Of a DNA stretch of 13,801 nucleotides, positions 1-6,870 are shown piece by piece. Source of the DNA: CAYMCO01 sp964388955 (GTDB lineage Bacteria > Chloroflexota > Anaerolineae > Anaerolineales > E44-bin32); the NCBI GenBank assembly GCA_964388955.1, contig CAYMCO010000056.1, forward strand, positions 1 through 13,801, written 5' to 3'. The stretch's first letter is position 1. Each line of letters starts with the position of its first letter. The translations under genes and the position numbers were made by a program. The notes below the pieces were generated by a model. That model had not been told where the DNA came from and ran no database searches. It saw only the letters and a list, made by a program, of their open reading frames with translations.

Positions 1-407
1 CTACGGCAGGGCGTGCGTGCGGGTCTTAGGGCTCCTCGGCGTCTCATCGTCACGGTCTCGTGGCCTCGATCGACGGGTGTAGGGGCGCCCCTTGTGGGCG
101 CCCGAGGCAACGGGGATCGCGTCCGTGGGCAGCCACAAGGGCTGCCCCCAGAGAGGCGGAACCGGGAATGCAAGAGCCGGTCCAAATACCCATCGCGTCC
201 CACAACATGCCTGGCCATCCGAAGACGGGGAGCCTTGGCCTCTGGATGGAAGGGGCTCTTCGGCCCTTCTCGTTTCGAGTGACAAATGGGGATGATGCCG
301 CGCAGGAGGGACCCTTGCCATGGCGCTTTCCCTGGCGTTCCGAGTGCCGACTTCCTTAAAGGTTCTCTTTGAACGCGCGTTTTGCTGGCGGTGCGGTGGG
401 CGTTTGC
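1..407. other. Non-coding region upstream of dnaE
   Basis: I see no credible gene in this stretch. The short open frames present on both strands overlap one another, have repetitive or low-complexity translations and no convincing ribosome site. It holds a pair of inverted hairpins (82-148). A second repeat-like stretch follows at about 215-290, with a short stem (GAAGGG with CCCTTC) around a CTCTTCGG core and the tail GAGTGACAAATGG. That tail resembles interspersed repeats I recall from environmental Chloroflexota genomes; the resemblance is from memory. The dnaE promoter begins at the right end. Confidence 0.6.
82..148. repeat. Paired inverted hairpins (BIME/REP-like element)
   Basis: Two 22-base hairpin units lie in opposite orientation, separated by 23 bases. 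Unit 1 (82-103) has an 8-bp stem, GGGCGCCC at 83-90 pairing with GGGCGCCC at 96-103, around loop CTTGT. Unit 2 (127-148) has stem GGGCAGCC at 127-134 with GGCTGCCC at 140-147 around loop ACAAG, the reverse complement of CTTGT. Once unit 2 is reverse-complemented the units differ at only four bases. These form two compensatory pair changes (G-C to A-T and C-G to G-C), so both stems stay perfect. This is the organisation of a bacterial interspersed palindromic element. Its function is unknown. Confidence 0.75.
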
Positions 408-413
408 TATAAT
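405..413 (+). promoter_or_regulatory. Extended -10 promoter of dnaE
   Basis: TG at 405-406, one base, then a perfect TATAAT at 408-413 make an extended -10 element. The -35 region (382-390, TTGCTGGCG) is poor, as is usual when the extended TG is present. The predicted start of transcription near 420 gives dnaE a leader of about 40 bases. Confidence 0.6.
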
Positions 414-460
414 GCGAAGCAGATTGCGGCGGACACCCTCACCATCATACGAAGCCGGTA

Positions 461-3400
461 ATGTCCTTTGTTCATCTGCATGTGCATTCCGAATACTCGC
501 TGCTGGATGGCCTGAGCCACGTCTCCGAGTTGGTCGCCGGCGCAAAGAAGATGGGGATGCCCGGCCTCGCGCTCACCGATCACGGCGCCATGTTCGGCGT
601 GATCGATTTCTATCGGGCAGCGAAGAAGCAAGGTATCAAGCCGATTATCGGCATGGAGACCTATTTGGCCCGCCGCTCCATGCATGATCGGGATCCGCAG
701 CGAGACGCGCGCGCCTACCATCTGCTCCTGCTCGCTGAGAACGACGCCGGCTACCGCAACCTGCTGGCGATCGCAACCGCCTCCCAGTTGGACGGCTTCT
801 ACTACCGCCCTCGAATCGATCACGATTTCTTGGCCCGGCACAGCGAGGGGCTGATCTGCACCACCGGCTGCCTGTCCGGAGAGGTGCCCAGGGCGCTGCT
901 GCGCGGCCGCAAGCGCAAGGCGATCGAGCTGCTGGATTGGTACTTCGAGGTCTTCGGGCGCGACAATTTCTTCATCGAACTGCAGCAGCACGATATTTCC
1001 GAACTGCCGGGGATGAACGCCCAACTTTTGGAGCTGGCAGGGCGATACGATGGGCACATCATCGCCACCAACGACGTGCACTATATCCGCCCCGAGGACG
1101 CCGAACTGCAAGACATCCTGCTGTGCATCCAGACGGGATCTGTCAAGGCCGACCCGAATCGAATGCGGATGACCGATCCTTCTTACTACATGCGCTCCCC
1201 AGAGGAGATGGCGGAGATCTTCGGGGATGTCCCGGGCGCGCTGGAGAACACGGTCTGGATCGCCGAGCGCTGCAGCGTGGATCTGGACTTCAAAGGGTAT
1301 CACCTGCCGGATTTCCCCGTCCCGGAGGGGAAGACCGCGGATAGCTATCTGCGGGAACTCTGCCGGGGGGGGCTCAAAGAACGCTATAGGGGACGGGCGG
1401 GGGAGACCGAGGTCCAAGAACGGCTGGATTACGAGCTCTCCGTCATACACAATATGGGTTTCGACGCCTATTTCCTCATCGTCTGGGATCTTTGCCGCCA
1501 CGCGCAGAAGAAGGGCATCTGGTACAACGCGCGTGGTTCGGCGGCGGGCTCCATCGTTGCCTATGCCTTGGGGATCACGCTGGTGGATCCGCTGGAGCAC
1601 GGCCTGATCTTCGAGCGCTTTCTGAATCCGGACCGCGTCTCGATGCCCGATATCGACCTGGATTTCCAGGATGATCAGCGCTATCTGATGTTGGAATACA
1701 CCGCCGAGAAATACGGGCAGGACAAAGTCGCGCAGATCATCACCTTCGGCACACTGGGGGCGCGGGCGGCGATACGCGACGTGGGTCGCGTGCTGGACAT
1801 TCCCTTGAACGAGGTCGACCGCGTCGCCAAGCTGGTGCCCAGCATCCCCGGCAAACCGATGCGCATTGAAGAGGCGCTGGAGCAGGTGGGGGCCTTTCGG
1901 GAGATGCATGACAGCGCGCCATATATGCGCGAATTGATCGACACGGCCTCCCGGCTGGATGGCGTGGTACGCAACGCGGGCACACATGCAGCCGGGGTGA
2001 TCATCACGCCGGAGCCGATCACGGAATACCTGCCTCTTCACCGCCCGACAGGAAGCAGCGGCGAGGATACCCCCATCCAGGCCGTGACTCAGTTCGAGAT
2101 GAACGTGCTGGACTCGCTGGGGCTGCTCAAAGTGGACTTCCTGGGGCTTTCCACGCTCACCGTGATGCAGCGCGCTTGTGAGAAGATTCGGGAGCGGCAC
2201 GGCGTCGAATTGGATATCGACAGCATTCCCGTGGACTCCCCGGAAACATACGAACTGTTGGGTCAGGGCGAGGTGAGCGGCGTGTTCCAGGTCGAAGGGG
2301 TGGGGATGCGGCGCTACCTGATGGAGATGAAACCGAAGGAGCTGGCGAACGTGGTGGCCATGGTGGCCCTGTATCGGCCCGGGCCGATGGACTTCATCCC
2401 CACCTACATCAAGCGCATGCACGGTGAAGAGGAGGTGTCCTACCCCCACCCCAAGCTCAAGCCCATCTTCCAGGAGACCTACGGGATTCCTGTATATCAA
2501 GAGCAGATAATGCGCTCGGTGATGAATCTGGCCGGCTTCAGCGCTTCTGAGGCGGATGGCCTGCGCAAGGCGATCTCCAAGAAGGATGGGCGTGCCTTGG
2601 CCCGCCACCGGGAGCAGTTCATTCGCGGCGCAGGGGAGCGGGAGATCCCCGAGGAGCAGGCGGCCGCCATCTTCGATGACTGGCAGAACTTCGCCCGCTA
2701 CGGCTTCAACAAAGCGCACGCGGCCGATTACGGGACCATCGCCGTCCAGACGGCGTATCTGAAAGCCCACTACCCGCTGGAGTATATGACCGCCCTGCTC
2801 TCCGTGTTCAAACAGGACACGGATAAGATCGCGGCCTACATCACCGATTGCCGTCGTATGGGCATCGAGGTCCTCCCGCCGGATGTGCTCACCAGCGATG
2901 TTGATTTCAAGATTACGGACCTTCCCGACGGGCAGGCGGGAATCCGCTTCGGGCTCTCGGCGGTCAAGAACGTCGGCGAAGGAGCCGTGATGGTCATGCT
3001 CGAGGCGCGCCAAAGGGGCGGGCCCTTCAAGGATTTGGAGGACTTTCTGCGTCGCGTCGATATGCGCCAGGTTGGAAAACGCGCCTTCGAGAGCCTGGTC
3101 CGGGTGGGCGCCTTCGATTGCCTGGGGGAGCGGCAAGCGCTGCTGCAGAATCTGGATCAGGTGATGGCCTATTCGGCCTCCCACTTCCGGGCCAAGGACG
3201 TGGGTCAGATTTCCCTGTTCGGCGCCCAAACCGGGGTGACGGAGAACCTGGAGCTGCCGCCCACGCTGGGAGAAGTGCCCCAGAGGCGGAAGCTGTATTG
3301 GGAGAAGGAGCTGCTGGGGGTGTATGTGTCGGATCATCCCGTCACTCCCTATTGGAAGGACCTAGCTCCGGAGGTCACCCACTCCAGTGTGGATTTGCGG

Positions 3401-4348
3401 CTCGCCCGGCAGAACGAGCGCGTCTGCGTAGGAGGGATGGTGACCGGGCTGCGCCCCTATCAGACACGCACCGGCAAGCCAATGGGCTTCGCGACCATCG
3501 AGGATATCCACGGGCAGGTAGAGCTGGTGATCTTCAGCCGGGTGTGGAAACGGGTGGCCGATTGGCTGCAGAACGATCTCGTGGTGCTGGCAAAGGGGCG
3601 CGTAGATCGTGAGCGCGGCGATCCCAAGGTGCTGGTGGACGATATCACGGCCGATCTGGGAGGCGGGGGAAACCAGGGGCGCCGCTCTTCAAGAGGGCGG
3701 GACGAGCCGTCGATGGATCGCCCGCCCGGGGAGGGGGAGACCGCGGTGGATCCGGGAGAACCGCAGCCTCCGAACGAGGGCGACCCGCACTTGGCGCGGG
3801 AACCGGCGGACGGGGAGACTGCGGTGGATTCGGGGGAACCGCAGCCTCCAGATGAGGGCGCCCCGCACTTGGCGCGGGGCGCGGCGAAGGGTGAACTCAC
3901 CGCAGGACCTCCAGGCGAGACTTCGACGGGCGCACAGAAATCCAGCGCGGGTGAAGGAGAAGTGCCCCGGGTTCCGCATCCAGCGGCCCAAGCGGATCCG
4001 TCTGTGCCCGGAACGGATGATCCCGGCAACGGTGCGTTCGGGAACGGGCGGACCGAAGAGATTGCCCCCCCGCCGGCGGCGGAGGGCCCCCGGGAGCGCC
4101 AGAAGGTCACCGTAGTGCTGCGGGGGACGGGGGACAAGCTGCGCGACACACGCCGCATGCGCAGAGTGCAGGGGCTGCTGACCTCCTACCCGGGGAGTGA
4201 CCGCTACGCGTTTCACATTTATGAGGCTTCCCGCCAGTATCTGCTGGAGTTCCCCAACTCCACGACCGGCGTCTGCTCAGAACTGTGGGATCAACTGGAG
4301 CGTTTGTTGGGGCCCGGGAGCGTGCGCCTCGAGTCTGTTGCGGAATGA
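461..4348 (+). CDS. dnaE: DNA polymerase III alpha subunit (DnaE, PHP-containing)
   Basis: This is the replicative C-family polymerase, 1295 residues against roughly 1150-1200 for most DnaE1 proteins. The N-terminal PHP domain (about 1-210) appears to keep all nine metal ligands: H7, H9, D16, H41, E66, H87, C137, D205 and H207. The palm carries catalytic D397 and D399 in PDIDLDF, and the third aspartate is D559 in KVDFLGL. QISLF at 916-920 fits the QxxLF sliding-clamp-binding motif. An OB-fold domain follows (about 987-1065), then a low-complexity Pro/Gly/Glu linker (about 1066-1210) with a 26-residue tandem duplication. The conserved C-terminal domain begins at KVTVVLRGTGDK. The excess length is in the linker. 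ATG at 461 is chosen because the protein then opens with the family's FVHLHVHSEYS motif. The Shine-Dalgarno is weak. The gene stands alone and is convergent with the next one. Domain identities are certain; the proofreading role is inferred. Confidence 0.98.
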   Translation: MSFVHLHVHSEYSLLDGLSHVSELVAGAKKMGMPGLALTDHGAMFGVIDFYRAAKKQGIKPIIGMETYLARRSMHDRDPQRDARAYHLLLLAENDAGYRNLLAIATASQLDGFYYRPRIDHDFLARHSEGLICTTGCLSGEVPRALLRGRKRKAIELLDWYFEVFGRDNFFIELQQHDISELPGMNAQLLELAGRYDGHIIATNDVHYIRPEDAELQDILLCIQTGSVKADPNRMRMTDPSYYMRSPEEMAEIFGDVPGALENTVWIAERCSVDLDFKGYHLPDFPVPEGKTADSYLRELCRGGLKERYRGRAGETEVQERLDYELSVIHNMGFDAYFLIVWDLCRHAQKKGIWYNARGSAAGSIVAYALGITLVDPLEHGLIFERFLNPDRVSMPDIDLDFQDDQRYLMLEYTAEKYGQDKVAQIITFGTLGARAAIRDVGRVLDIPLNEVDRVAKLVPSIPGKPMRIEEALEQVGAFREMHDSAPYMRELIDTASRLDGVVRNAGTHAAGVIITPEPITEYLPLHRPTGSSGEDTPIQAVTQFEMNVLDSLGLLKVDFLGLSTLTVMQRACEKIRERHGVELDIDSIPVDSPETYELLGQGEVSGVFQVEGVGMRRYLMEMKPKELANVVAMVALYRPGPMDFIPTYIKRMHGEEEVSYPHPKLKPIFQETYGIPVYQEQIMRSVMNLAGFSASEADGLRKAISKKDGRALARHREQFIRGAGEREIPEEQAAAIFDDWQNFARYGFNKAHAADYGTIAVQTAYLKAHYPLEYMTALLSVFKQDTDKIAAYITDCRRMGIEVLPPDVLTSDVDFKITDLPDGQAGIRFGLSAVKNVGEGAVMVMLEARQRGGPFKDLEDFLRRVDMRQVGKRAFESLVRVGAFDCLGERQALLQNLDQVMAYSASHFRAKDVGQISLFGAQTGVTENLELPPTLGEVPQRRKLYWEKELLGVYVSDHPVTPYWKDLAPEVTHSSVDLRLARQNERVCVGGMVTGLRPYQTRTGKPMGFATIEDIHGQVELVIFSRVWKRVADWLQNDLVVLAKGRVDRERGDPKVLVDDITADLGGGGNQGRRSSRGRDEPSMDRPPGEGETAVDPGEPQPPNEGDPHLAREPADGETAVDSGEPQPPDEGAPHLARGAAKGELTAGPPGETSTGAQKSSAGEGEVPRVPHPAAQADPSVPGTDDPGNGAFGNGRTEEIAPPPAAEGPRERQKVTVVLRGTGDKLRDTRRMRRVQGLLTSYPGSDRYAFHIYEASRQYLLEFPNSTTGVCSELWDQLERLLGPGSVRLESVAE
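3734..3889 (+). repeat. 78-bp in-frame tandem duplication inside dnaE
   Basis: Two adjacent 78-bp units (3734-3811 and 3812-3889) encode residues 1092-1117 and 1118-1143 of DnaE. Both begin GETAVD and contain GEPQPP and PHLAR. By eye they differ at 12 of 78 bases (about 85 % identity). The length is a multiple of three, so the frame is kept. It lies in the linker between the OB fold and the C-terminal domain. Confidence 0.9.
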
Positions 4349-4421
4349 TCCAGGATCGGAGCGAAGGCGCATTGCAGTGCCTGGGGATAAGCGAAGTGCG
4401 GGCAACCGCGCCCACAAGTGC

Positions 4422-4451
4422 GAAGCGCCGAGGCGAAGACCTCGACGCTTC
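4422..4451. terminator. Hairpin between convergent dnaE and DUF4013 gene
   Basis: GAAGCG (4422-4427) pairs with CGCTTC (4446-4451) and CGAGG (4429-4433) with CCTCG (4440-4444), with one C/A mismatch between the stems and a six-base loop. It is an 11-bp stem about 75 bases past the dnaE stop, on the convergent side. No T-tract follows on either strand, so intrinsic termination is only a possibility. It could simply be a 3'-end stabilising stem. Confidence 0.4.
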
Positions 4452-4502
4452 TGCTTGGTCTGTGAAGCCCCCAGTATCCGCTCCGGAAGGGCCGGCAGCG
4501 GA

Positions 4503-5207
4503 TCAAGATGCCTGAGGCATGGCCTGCACGTTGGTGGTCGCGATGCGGTACGCCTGGCCATACAGGTGGCCGACGACCGCAGTGCCATAGGCAATGGCGG
4601 GAAGGTATCCGATGACGCAGGCGATGGTCCCCACGATCTGGAGGACGACCAGCGCCACTGCCCCAACGAACCATGCGAGCAGGTAGGTGCCGGCGTTGGC
4701 CCGCACCAATTGGAAGGCGTTGGAGGGGTTCAGGGCGCGTCCGAAATCCCCTGTGTCGGCCAAGATCCCCATGGCGGCCGGCATCAGGATGCTGAGCGCC
4801 AGGCCATAGGGCAGCGAAATGCACGTGCTCACCAGGCTGATCAGGGTGCTCATGGCATTCTGCGCGCCGGAACCATACGCGCCGCTGGGGACACCTCCGC
4901 CGCCCGCCACGGCGGCAGCGACGCCCAAGCAGGCCGAAAGCACGATCATCGGCAGGGACCAGACCAAGACCACCGCGAACAGCTTCAGGCCGTCTATGAA
5001 GAGCCGTCCGAAGTCCTGCCACTCGGGGAGAATGGGGTGCTCATCGCGAATCAAACGGCGCATTATTTCCAGCCCCCAGCCGACCACCGGGAGCAATAGG
5101 ATGCCCAGGGTGATGATGCCCACCAGCACGATCACTGCGCCGATGAGCAGCTTCTGAACCCATTTCTCATCTTCAAAGGGAAATGAAAACGAAAGACCAA
5201 TGTCCAT
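4503..5207 (-). CDS. DUF4013 family multi-pass membrane protein
   Basis: A 234-residue integral membrane protein matching the DUF4013 pattern: a short N-terminal FSFPFEDEKWV stretch, a first hydrophobic segment (19-46), then the family's LPEWQDFG motif (60-67) leading into LFIDGLKLF. Further hydrophobic stretches lie at about 76-100, 117-146, 173-198 and 199-214, giving about five or six membrane segments. A Gly-rich loop (102-114) separates the second and third. ATG at 5207 is supported by AGGAG nine bases upstream (5217-5221). TATCAT at 5230-5235 on the same strand could be a -10, though its -35 is poor. Function is unknown for the family. It sits convergent with dnaE and shows no operon partner, so context does not help. 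Confidence 0.85.
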   Translation of the reverse strand: MDIGLSFSFPFEDEKWVQKLLIGAVIVLVGIITLGILLLPVVGWGLEIMRRLIRDEHPILPEWQDFGRLFIDGLKLFAVVLVWSLPMIVLSACLGVAAAVAGGGGVPSGAYGSGAQNAMSTLISLVSTCISLPYGLALSILMPAAMGILADTGDFGRALNPSNAFQLVRANAGTYLLAWFVGAVALVVLQIVGTIACVIGYLPAIAYGTAVVGHLYGQAYRIATTNVQAMPQAS

Positions 5208-5748
5208 GGATGCGCTCTCCTATCTTGGGATGATATTTGATTAGGTCCTCGCCCGGGAAGTGCCTCTGACCCGAGGCCCGCCTCCCGGGCCTTTGACACA
5301 CATTCTCCACGATCAACAGCGATGATGCAAGTCGCCTGCCAATAGAGGGGTTTTTCGCGGTGCGGTATGCGGGGTGCGCGATGAATAGGAAGCGGCAGGG
5401 GACGAACGACCGGCGACGAACGATTGCCCTCCCTTGCGCGAGCCCGGGTGTTCGACTCGGGGAATATCCTCGCACTCGCGCCCGGGCGGCGGCAAGAGGT
5501 CTGGAGTCCGCTGATTGATCAGCGGGCCTTGGCCGGCCGAAGAGGCGGTCCGGCCGGAATGGGGGCGCCGGGCAGCGCGCCCGGCCGGCATGTTGAGGCA
5601 TATCGCTCTCAGCAGCAAGTCCATATGGTTACCGAATGCGCAATATTGGACAGGGGGGAAGGGGGTAAGCAGCCATTGAATGCGGCATTGATGGCTGAAT
5701 CGGCAAGAAATCGTCGTAGTGTTTGCCGAGGCGGCAAGCGAATGGGTC
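5208..5748. other. Intergenic region with GC-rich hairpins
   Basis: No credible gene is seen. Open frames on both strands here have low-complexity Arg/Pro-rich translations and overlap each other. The stretch holds the leader of the DUF4013 gene at its left end and two hairpins. One has stem GCCGGGC (5567-5573) with GCCCGGC (5579-5585). The other, at 5670-5697, lies just past the end of the DUF6951 gene. The part from about 5440 to 5590 is rich in CCGGCC/GGCCGG strings. Confidence 0.55.
5670..5697 (-). terminator. Hairpin downstream of the DUF6951 gene
   Basis: CAGCCAT (5670-5676) pairs with ATGGCTG (5691-5697), and inside it AATGC faces GCATT, giving a long interrupted stem. It lies about 50 bases past the stop of the minus-strand DUF6951 gene. 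On that strand it is followed by a C-rich tract and not by T residues, so it may be a non-canonical terminator or a 3'-end stabilising structure. Confidence 0.35.
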
Positions 5749-6075
5749 TCAATCGCCTTTGGTCAAATGAATGTGCACATCTTTCGGCAGCGCCAGGCCC
5801 GCCGCGACTTCCACGGCCTTGATGATACCGGCGGGCACGGGACAGGCCACGTGCGAGCAGTGCTCCTCCGCCAATTGCAGCGTGCGGGGTGTCTCTGGCC
5901 GGGAGGAAATCTCCTGAAAGGGGTTGACCTGCCTGAGCCCCTCCGCCAGTCTTTCCACTGCCGCGCAGTCGCTCTGGATACGGAGTTCGCAGACTGCGCC
6001 GTTCATCTCCGCCTCGACGGTGGTGTGATAGCCGCAGACGCCCGAGGCGATCTGTGCCTTTGCTTTGCCTGTCAT
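5749..6075 (-). CDS. DUF6951-like small Cys-rich protein
   Basis: A soluble 108-residue protein that I recognise as DUF6951-like from its N-terminal GVCGYHTTVEAEM and C-terminal CPVPAGIIKAVEVAAGLALPKD stretches. Five cysteines are present: C14, C29, C37, C73 and C78. C14, C37 and the C73/C78 pair sit in the best-conserved blocks as I remember them, so metal or Fe-S binding is plausible but unproven. There is no signal peptide or membrane segment. The ATG at 6075 is chosen over the longer frame because GGGAG lies seven bases upstream and the extra residues look like intergenic translation. It is codirectional with the upstream DUF1801 gene (135-bp gap) but a hairpin lies between, so cotranscription is uncertain. 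The function is unknown. Confidence 0.75.
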   Translation of the reverse strand: MTGKAKAQIASGVCGYHTTVEAEMNGAVCELRIQSDCAAVERLAEGLRQVNPFQEISSRPETPRTLQLAEEHCSHVACPVPAGIIKAVEVAAGLALPKDVHIHLTKGD

Positions 6076-6172
6076 CGATGTTCTCCCTGCGAATGGCTTG
6101 CCCGCCCGAGGGCGGAGCACAGATGCGTATTGATTGTGGGCGGGCGGAACCATCGCCTGCGTGCCCCGCGCC

Positions 6173-6191
6173 CATCGCCCGCCGGGCGATG
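6173..6191 (-). terminator. Perfect hairpin after the DUF1801 gene
   Basis: CATCGCCC (6173-6180) and GGGCGATG (6184-6191) form a perfect 8-bp stem with a GCC loop. It starts about 20 bases past the stop of the minus-strand DUF1801 gene. There is no following T-tract, so it may attenuate rather than end transcription into the DUF6951 gene. Confidence 0.4.
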
Positions 6192-6210
6192 CAGCAGGGG
6201 GGATGCGAGG

Positions 6211-6585
6211 CTACTTGTCCCGGATCGGATCCCCCAAGGTGCGGTTGAGATCCACCGCCGCTCGTATCAACTCGCGGAGAGCCGCCTGATTCAGGTCCCG
6301 CATCCCGGTGAGCTTGACGTGGCGCATTTCATCCCCGCTGCCTTCCAGCAGGCCCCGAGGATCGGGCAGGGAGGCGCCATGCCAGAACCCGAAGTTGATG
6401 TGATTTTCATAGGGGTGGATGTACGCGAATGGCCCCCCGAGTTCGAAGACGGGGTGTGACCACTTCACCGCCTCCGCGGCCTCCGGCGCAGTCTCCAAGA
6501 TCAACTTCCGCAGTGCCCGGCTGACCTCCTGCTGCCAGTCGGGAAGTGCCGCGATGTATTCCGTCACGGTTCCTGCTCTCGCCAT
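6211..6585 (-). CDS. DUF1801 (YdhG-like) domain protein
   Basis: A 124-residue soluble protein with the DUF1801 pattern. A helical N-terminus contains TVTEYIAALPDWQQEV. The hallmark stretch EAVKWSHPVFELGGPFAYI follows (38-56), with the family's Trp-x-x-Pro-hydrophobic core. Next come the NFGFWHGA strand (64-71) and the G-x-G-D-x-M-R-H-V-K-L segment (82-92), ending in a C-terminal helix. Members are compact alpha/beta proteins of uncertain biochemical role, so no reaction is assigned. The ATG at 6585 has GGAGG five bases upstream, which decides it over the longer frame. A promoter with a perfect TTGACA lies at 6667-6695. Confidence 0.85.
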   Translation of the reverse strand: MARAGTVTEYIAALPDWQQEVSRALRKLILETAPEAAEAVKWSHPVFELGGPFAYIHPYENHINFGFWHGASLPDPRGLLEGSGDEMRHVKLTGMRDLNQAALRELIRAAVDLNRTLGDPIRDK

Positions 6586-6666
6586 CCGTACCTCCACTTC
6601 AATGCCTCGGCGCCCGACTGCATCTTCGGGATGGGGTCGGGAAAGACAGCCCGCGCTTCCCACGGA

Positions 6667-6695
6667 TATTTACGGTGGTGGATCATAGTTGTCAA
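6667..6695 (-). promoter_or_regulatory. Promoter of the DUF1801 gene
   Basis: On the minus strand a perfect TTGACA (6690-6695) is followed after exactly 17 bases by TAAATA (6667-6672), a weak -10 match. The predicted start near 6660 leaves a leader of about 75 bases. This suggests the DUF1801 gene does not depend on read-through from fdhA. Confidence 0.5.
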
Positions 6696-6820
6696 GGTAA
6701 ATGCCGCTATCGGCACTCGACTTTGAGCTAATCTTCCTGCAAACGTTTCTCAGGACTCGACAATATCAGGACGACATAGATTGAGCCGAGGGCGAATGGC
6801 CTAATGCTCAGCGCGCATAC

Positions 6821-6850
6821 CGCAAAGCGCATTGCGCAATGCGCTTTGCG
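6821..6850. repeat. Perfect 30-bp palindrome at the fdhA 3' end
   Basis: Bases 6821-6835 and 6836-6850 are exact reverse complements, with arms starting CGCAAAGCGCATTGC and no spacer. The sequence is built from GCGC, CGCA and AATGCG words. It starts 20 bases past the fdhA stop (6871), where it could act as a terminator stem. No T-tract follows on the minus strand, and a zero-length loop forces the centre to open. An interspersed palindromic repeat or a protein-binding site are the alternatives. Confidence 0.8.
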
Positions 6851-6870
6851 CATCCCCGATCCGGGAGATG

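Noticed and set aside
407..3337. A 976-codon open frame on the minus strand, opposite dnaE
   Set aside because: It is fully antisense to dnaE, rich in His/Gln/Leu/Arg with no recognisable domain, and is explained by stop-poor antisense frames in GC-rich coding DNA. The DnaE frame has intact motifs throughout.
5173..5822. Overlapping frames in the spacer after the DUF4013 gene
   Set aside because: Their translations are Arg/Pro-rich and mutually overlapping, and they cover GC-rich hairpin DNA, with no ribosome sites or family resemblance.
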